Positions 61,548 to 64,000 of a stretch of DNA of 64,000 bases are shown in pieces. Numbering within the stretch: position 1 is the first letter of the stretch; every line of letters starts with the position of its first letter. Under the pieces are notes generated by a model that searched no databases, was not told where the DNA came from, and saw only the letters and a program-made list of their open reading frames with translations. Source of the DNA: JAPOUP01 sp965203605. Lineage in GTDB: Bacteria > Pseudomonadota > Alphaproteobacteria > Rhodobacterales > Rhodobacteraceae. Made by a program: the position numbers and the translations under genes. The stretch covers positions 3,348,001 through 3,412,000 of the forward strand of contig OZ241902.1 of assembly GCA_965203605.1 (NCBI GenBank), written 5' to 3'.

Positions 61548-64000
61548 GCCGCCCCCGCTTTCGTGGTCATCCTGGTGTAAAGCTCAAAGAGCTTTTCGAG
61601 GCGTTCGGTGTCGTTCCTGAAACGGCGGCCGATATAGATACGTTCCAGCACTTCGTCATTGCGATCATGGGCGGCGCGCAGGTTGTCGGGCATCCGCTCG
61701 CGATCGTAGAGATCGGCGATGGTCGCGGGGAAATGCGCCTCGCGCGCCAGAAGGATGTCTTCGGCACATCGGGTTAAGTCTGCAATGTTTTTTTTAGTGA
61801 GTGTCGGAACAGGAAAAGTGTTCCACCCTAGAGTATTAGAATAGCGATAATCAGTTTTCAGCTTGCCACATACCGTTCCGACCCAGACTAGATGCAGTCG
61901 TGAAGCAACCAAGGACATTGTCCAAAGTGGGGCATCATAGAGAGCAAAAGCTAGGTTTGAAACAACGGTTCCATTGGGCAATAACCCGCACGGAAGTACT
62001 CGCCGACGCTCTGACGATGCACTTGGCACAATAAGAGTTGCTTTGCAGTCTTGGTGCGGGCGATAGACAAATTGAAATGGGTTTTTCGCCTGTTCAGCAG
62101 TCTCTTTTCGACTGCTTTCGGAACGAAAAACCCTAACTCTCTCTATCTTGCTACTGATTTTGGGATTTTTTGCAGCGTTGGCCTCGTCACCCGGATTGAT
62201 CCAAAGGCACCATCGCTGAATACCATTTATGAACTCCTGAGACCCCAGATAATTGTAGATGTATTTTTCTGAATCTTGGTCGAAATCAAGTATTTGCTCT
62301 TTCTCATCTGCAGATACGATTAGATTCCCCCCATCAATCGGCTGGTTTCCGAATGTCATTCTTGGCAATTCTGATATGGGTTTAGTGGATTTCTCAACTT
62401 CAACATTCTGACCAGAAACGAGATAGGCGTTTATGTTGGTCGCCTCCTTCGCAATGACTTCCCCATCTTCATCAACTGAAAAGATGTAACGCACTCCACG
62501 AAATGAATTGGAAATACCAATAATAGCTACGGTCACACCCGCATTGTGGCTTGCGAGATTTGCCCACTTGAACGAAGTATGGGCGAAGCAAATTTCATGT
62601 CCAGTTTGAAAGATTTGTGGCCATAGGAGAGCTACCTGTTTACCCTGACATACCGAATTCGTTGAAACGAACGCGGTGGCAGCGTTTGTGCTAATTCCAT
62701 AATCTGCGGCTTTCATAAACCAGCCTGCAACATAATCTAGGGACTTCCAGCCCGAAAGCCGGTCAGCAAAAATTGCTTTCAGATCGGCCTTCTGCTCCAC
62801 CGACTGTCCTTGACTACCAAGATACGGTGGGTTTCCACAGATGTAAGTCTCCCCACCTTCATTCTTGAAATCTATCTCAGCTTGATCGACAGGCGACATA
62901 AACAGGTCGTCCGCATGATGCTTCACATCCGCTCCCGTAGGCGGACAGATACTGAGCCAGTCGAGCCGCAAGGCGTTGCCGCAGGTGATCCAGTTTTGGG
63001 CGTCGAGCGGCAGGAATTCGGCTAGGGCTTCCCTTTGGCTGCGATAGGTCACGTCGCACTGATACTCGGCGATGATGAGCGCCAGCCGCGCGACCTCGGC
63101 GGGGAAATCGCGTAGCTCAATGCCCCGGAAATTCGTCAGCGGGATTTCCGTGCGCCGGTTCGCCTCGCCGCGACAGGCATTGATCCTAGCCTCAAATTCC
63201 CGCATCTTTTTATATGCAATGACCAGAAAATTGCCCGAACCGCAGGCAGGATCGAACACCCTGATCCTGGCCATTCGGTTGCGCAGATTGAGAAGCTTGC
63301 GCTTGTTATCACCCGCCGCTGCCAGTTGATCACGCAGATCATCCAGAAAGAGCGGATTGAGCACCTTCAGGATGTTCGGCACGGACGTGTAGTGCATGCC
63401 GAGGGCGCCACGCTCCTCGTCATCGGCCACGGCCTGAATCATCGAGCCAAAGATATCCGGGTTGATCTTCGTCCAATCGAGATTGCCGATATGCAGCAGA
63501 TAGGAGCGGGCGATCTTGCTGAAACGCGGCACGTCCGCCGAACCGGAAAACAGATGCCCGTTCACATAAGGAAAAGCGGCAGCCCATCTGGGAAGGTTTG
63601 CGCTCGCCTTGTCCTCCGGACGTGTATCCATCGCGCGAAACAGCTCGGAGATAACCTCATGCGTGTTCGAGCTGTCCGATGCGCTCATGGTTTCGATTGT
63701 GGATGTGAAAAGGTCCGCCCGTGTGAATATATCGGTATCTTCAGCGAAGAAGCAGAATATCAGACGTGCCATGAAATGGTTCATGTCGTGACGGCGTTCC
63801 GCAGTACCCCATTCCGGATTATCTTTCAGCAGTTCAACGTAAAGCCGATTGAGACGCCCGGTCGCCTTAATGTCGAACGCGCTTTCACGGATTTGCTTGA
63901 CCGTGCTGATCCCGGCCAGCGACAGGAAGAAGCCGAAATGATCGGGTAAATCGGAATAAGTGCAGGCTATCGTTTCGCCTGAGTTTAGGTCTTCCGCCTC
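61544..64000 (-). CDS. MmeI-like adenine-type DNA methyltransferase, 5' end outside the window
   Basis: The frame is open to the right edge (GETIACTYSDLPDHFGFFLS upstream of MNHFMARLIF), so at least 818 residues are visible and the N-terminus is missing. Methylase motifs: I RIRVFDPACGSGNFLVIAY, IV ETYICGNPPYLGSQGQ (NPPY), then a target-recognition region and the C-terminal helices MPDNLRAAHDRNDEVLERIY. The order fits MmeI/Type IIL proteins, whose missing N-terminus may hold a PD-(D/E)xK nuclease. First visible gene of the operon. It would modify host DNA and, if fused to a nuclease, also restrict. Confidence 0.85.
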   Translation of the reverse strand, partial: EAEDLNSGETIACTYSDLPDHFGFFLSLAGISTVKQIRESAFDIKATGRLNRLYVELLKDNPEWGTAERRHDMNHFMARLIFCFFAEDTDIFTRADLFTSTIETMSASDSSNTHEVISELFRAMDTRPEDKASANLPRWAAAFPYVNGHLFSGSADVPRFSKIARSYLLHIGNLDWTKINPDIFGSMIQAVADDEERGALGMHYTSVPNILKVLNPLFLDDLRDQLAAAGDNKRKLLNLRNRMARIRVFDPACGSGNFLVIAYKKMREFEARINACRGEANRRTEIPLTNFRGIELRDFPAEVARLALIIAEYQCDVTYRSQREALAEFLPLDAQNWITCGNALRLDWLSICPPTGADVKHHADDLFMSPVDQAEIDFKNEGGETYICGNPPYLGSQGQSVEQKADLKAIFADRLSGWKSLDYVAGWFMKAADYGISTNAATAFVSTNSVCQGKQVALLWPQIFQTGHEICFAHTSFKWANLASHNAGVTVAIIGISNSFRGVRYIFSVDEDGEVIAKEATNINAYLVSGQNVEVEKSTKPISELPRMTFGNQPIDGGNLIVSADEKEQILDFDQDSEKYIYNYLGSQEFINGIQRWCLWINPGDEANAAKNPKISSKIERVRVFRSESSRKETAEQAKNPFQFVYRPHQDCKATLIVPSASSERRRVLPCGLLPNGTVVSNLAFALYDAPLWTMSLVASRLHLVWVGTVCGKLKTDYRYSNTLGWNTFPVPTLTKKNIADLTRCAEDILLAREAHFPATIADLYDRERMPDNLRAAHDRNDEVLERIYIGRRFRNDTERLEKLFELYTRMTTKAGAA

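Noticed and set aside
53424..64000. Assigning the right-hand operon to DISARM or BREX
   Set aside because: No DUF1998, PLD nuclease, PglZ, BrxL or PglX-type set; gene content does not match either system.
1..64000. tRNA genes or attachment sites bordering the island
   Set aside because: No cloverleaf with a convincing anticodon arm and T-loop was recognised, and no integrase gene was found.

Overview
The window looks like chromosomal DNA of a GC-rich alphaproteobacterium. This rests on gene content: oligopeptide-type ABC transporters, GntR/MarR-controlled catabolic clusters, a fused IorAB, an ectoine-EutA-like racemase fold, and IS families common in that class. No rRNA, tRNA or housekeeping marker is visible, so the genus cannot be named. 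The region is accessory DNA. About a third is insertion sequences, mostly decayed and repeatedly inserted into one another, which suggests a lineage under relaxed selection or a transposon-rich island.

Layout. 1-1.1 kb: 3' part of an unknown membrane-anchored protein. 1.3-8.5 kb: first IS pile (IS630 split by IS110; a DUF772-type IS split by a DDE element with a 9-bp target duplication; an apparently intact IS5/IS427 element). 8.6-16.4 kb: amino-sugar/cell-wall recycling locus (peptide-type ABC transporter without ATPases; then SIS isomerase, GntR and BadF-type kinase on the minus strand, divergent from MurQ; a broken sugar permease). 16.4-18.1 kb: IS30 scrap, an M24-fold protein lacking metal ligands, and a racemase scrap. 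18.3-20.5 kb: a three-gene periplasmic/redoxin operon facing a cysteine-rich MarR regulator across a palindromic operator. 20.6-21.3 kb: dead IS5 element. 21.3-28.0 kb: amino-acid derivative catabolism (M24, diaminopropionate ammonia-lyase, M20, frameshifted GntR), cut from an Asp/Glu-racemase-fold gene by an intact 1.5-kb IS with GGTA target duplications. 27.9-28.7 kb: orphan AbiEi antitoxin. 29.7-43.2 kb: divergent catabolic/transport locus (IorAB, MarR, phytoene-dehydrogenase-like FAD oxidoreductase and cyclase on minus; a second such FAD oxidoreductase and a complete Dpp/Opp-type ABC transporter on plus).

43.7-52.9 kb: nested transposon graveyard. An IS66 sits in an IS110 (perfect 8-bp target duplication). 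A second IS110 sits in an IS1111-type element. The whole block lies between two non-overlapping fragments of one transposase family. It is followed by a DUF4338 (DruA-like)/Tn5-like transposase deletion derivative that abuts a truncated GHKL ATPase.

53.4-64 kb: a tightly coupled six-gene minus-strand defence operon. In order of transcription it encodes an MmeI-like DNA methyltransferase (runs off the window), RhuM, an SF2 helicase, a GIY-YIG nuclease, a GajA-like OLD nuclease and a GajB-like UvrD helicase. The last two form a Gabija-type pair translationally linked to a modification/helicase/nuclease module. This is the best candidate for an undescribed composite system.
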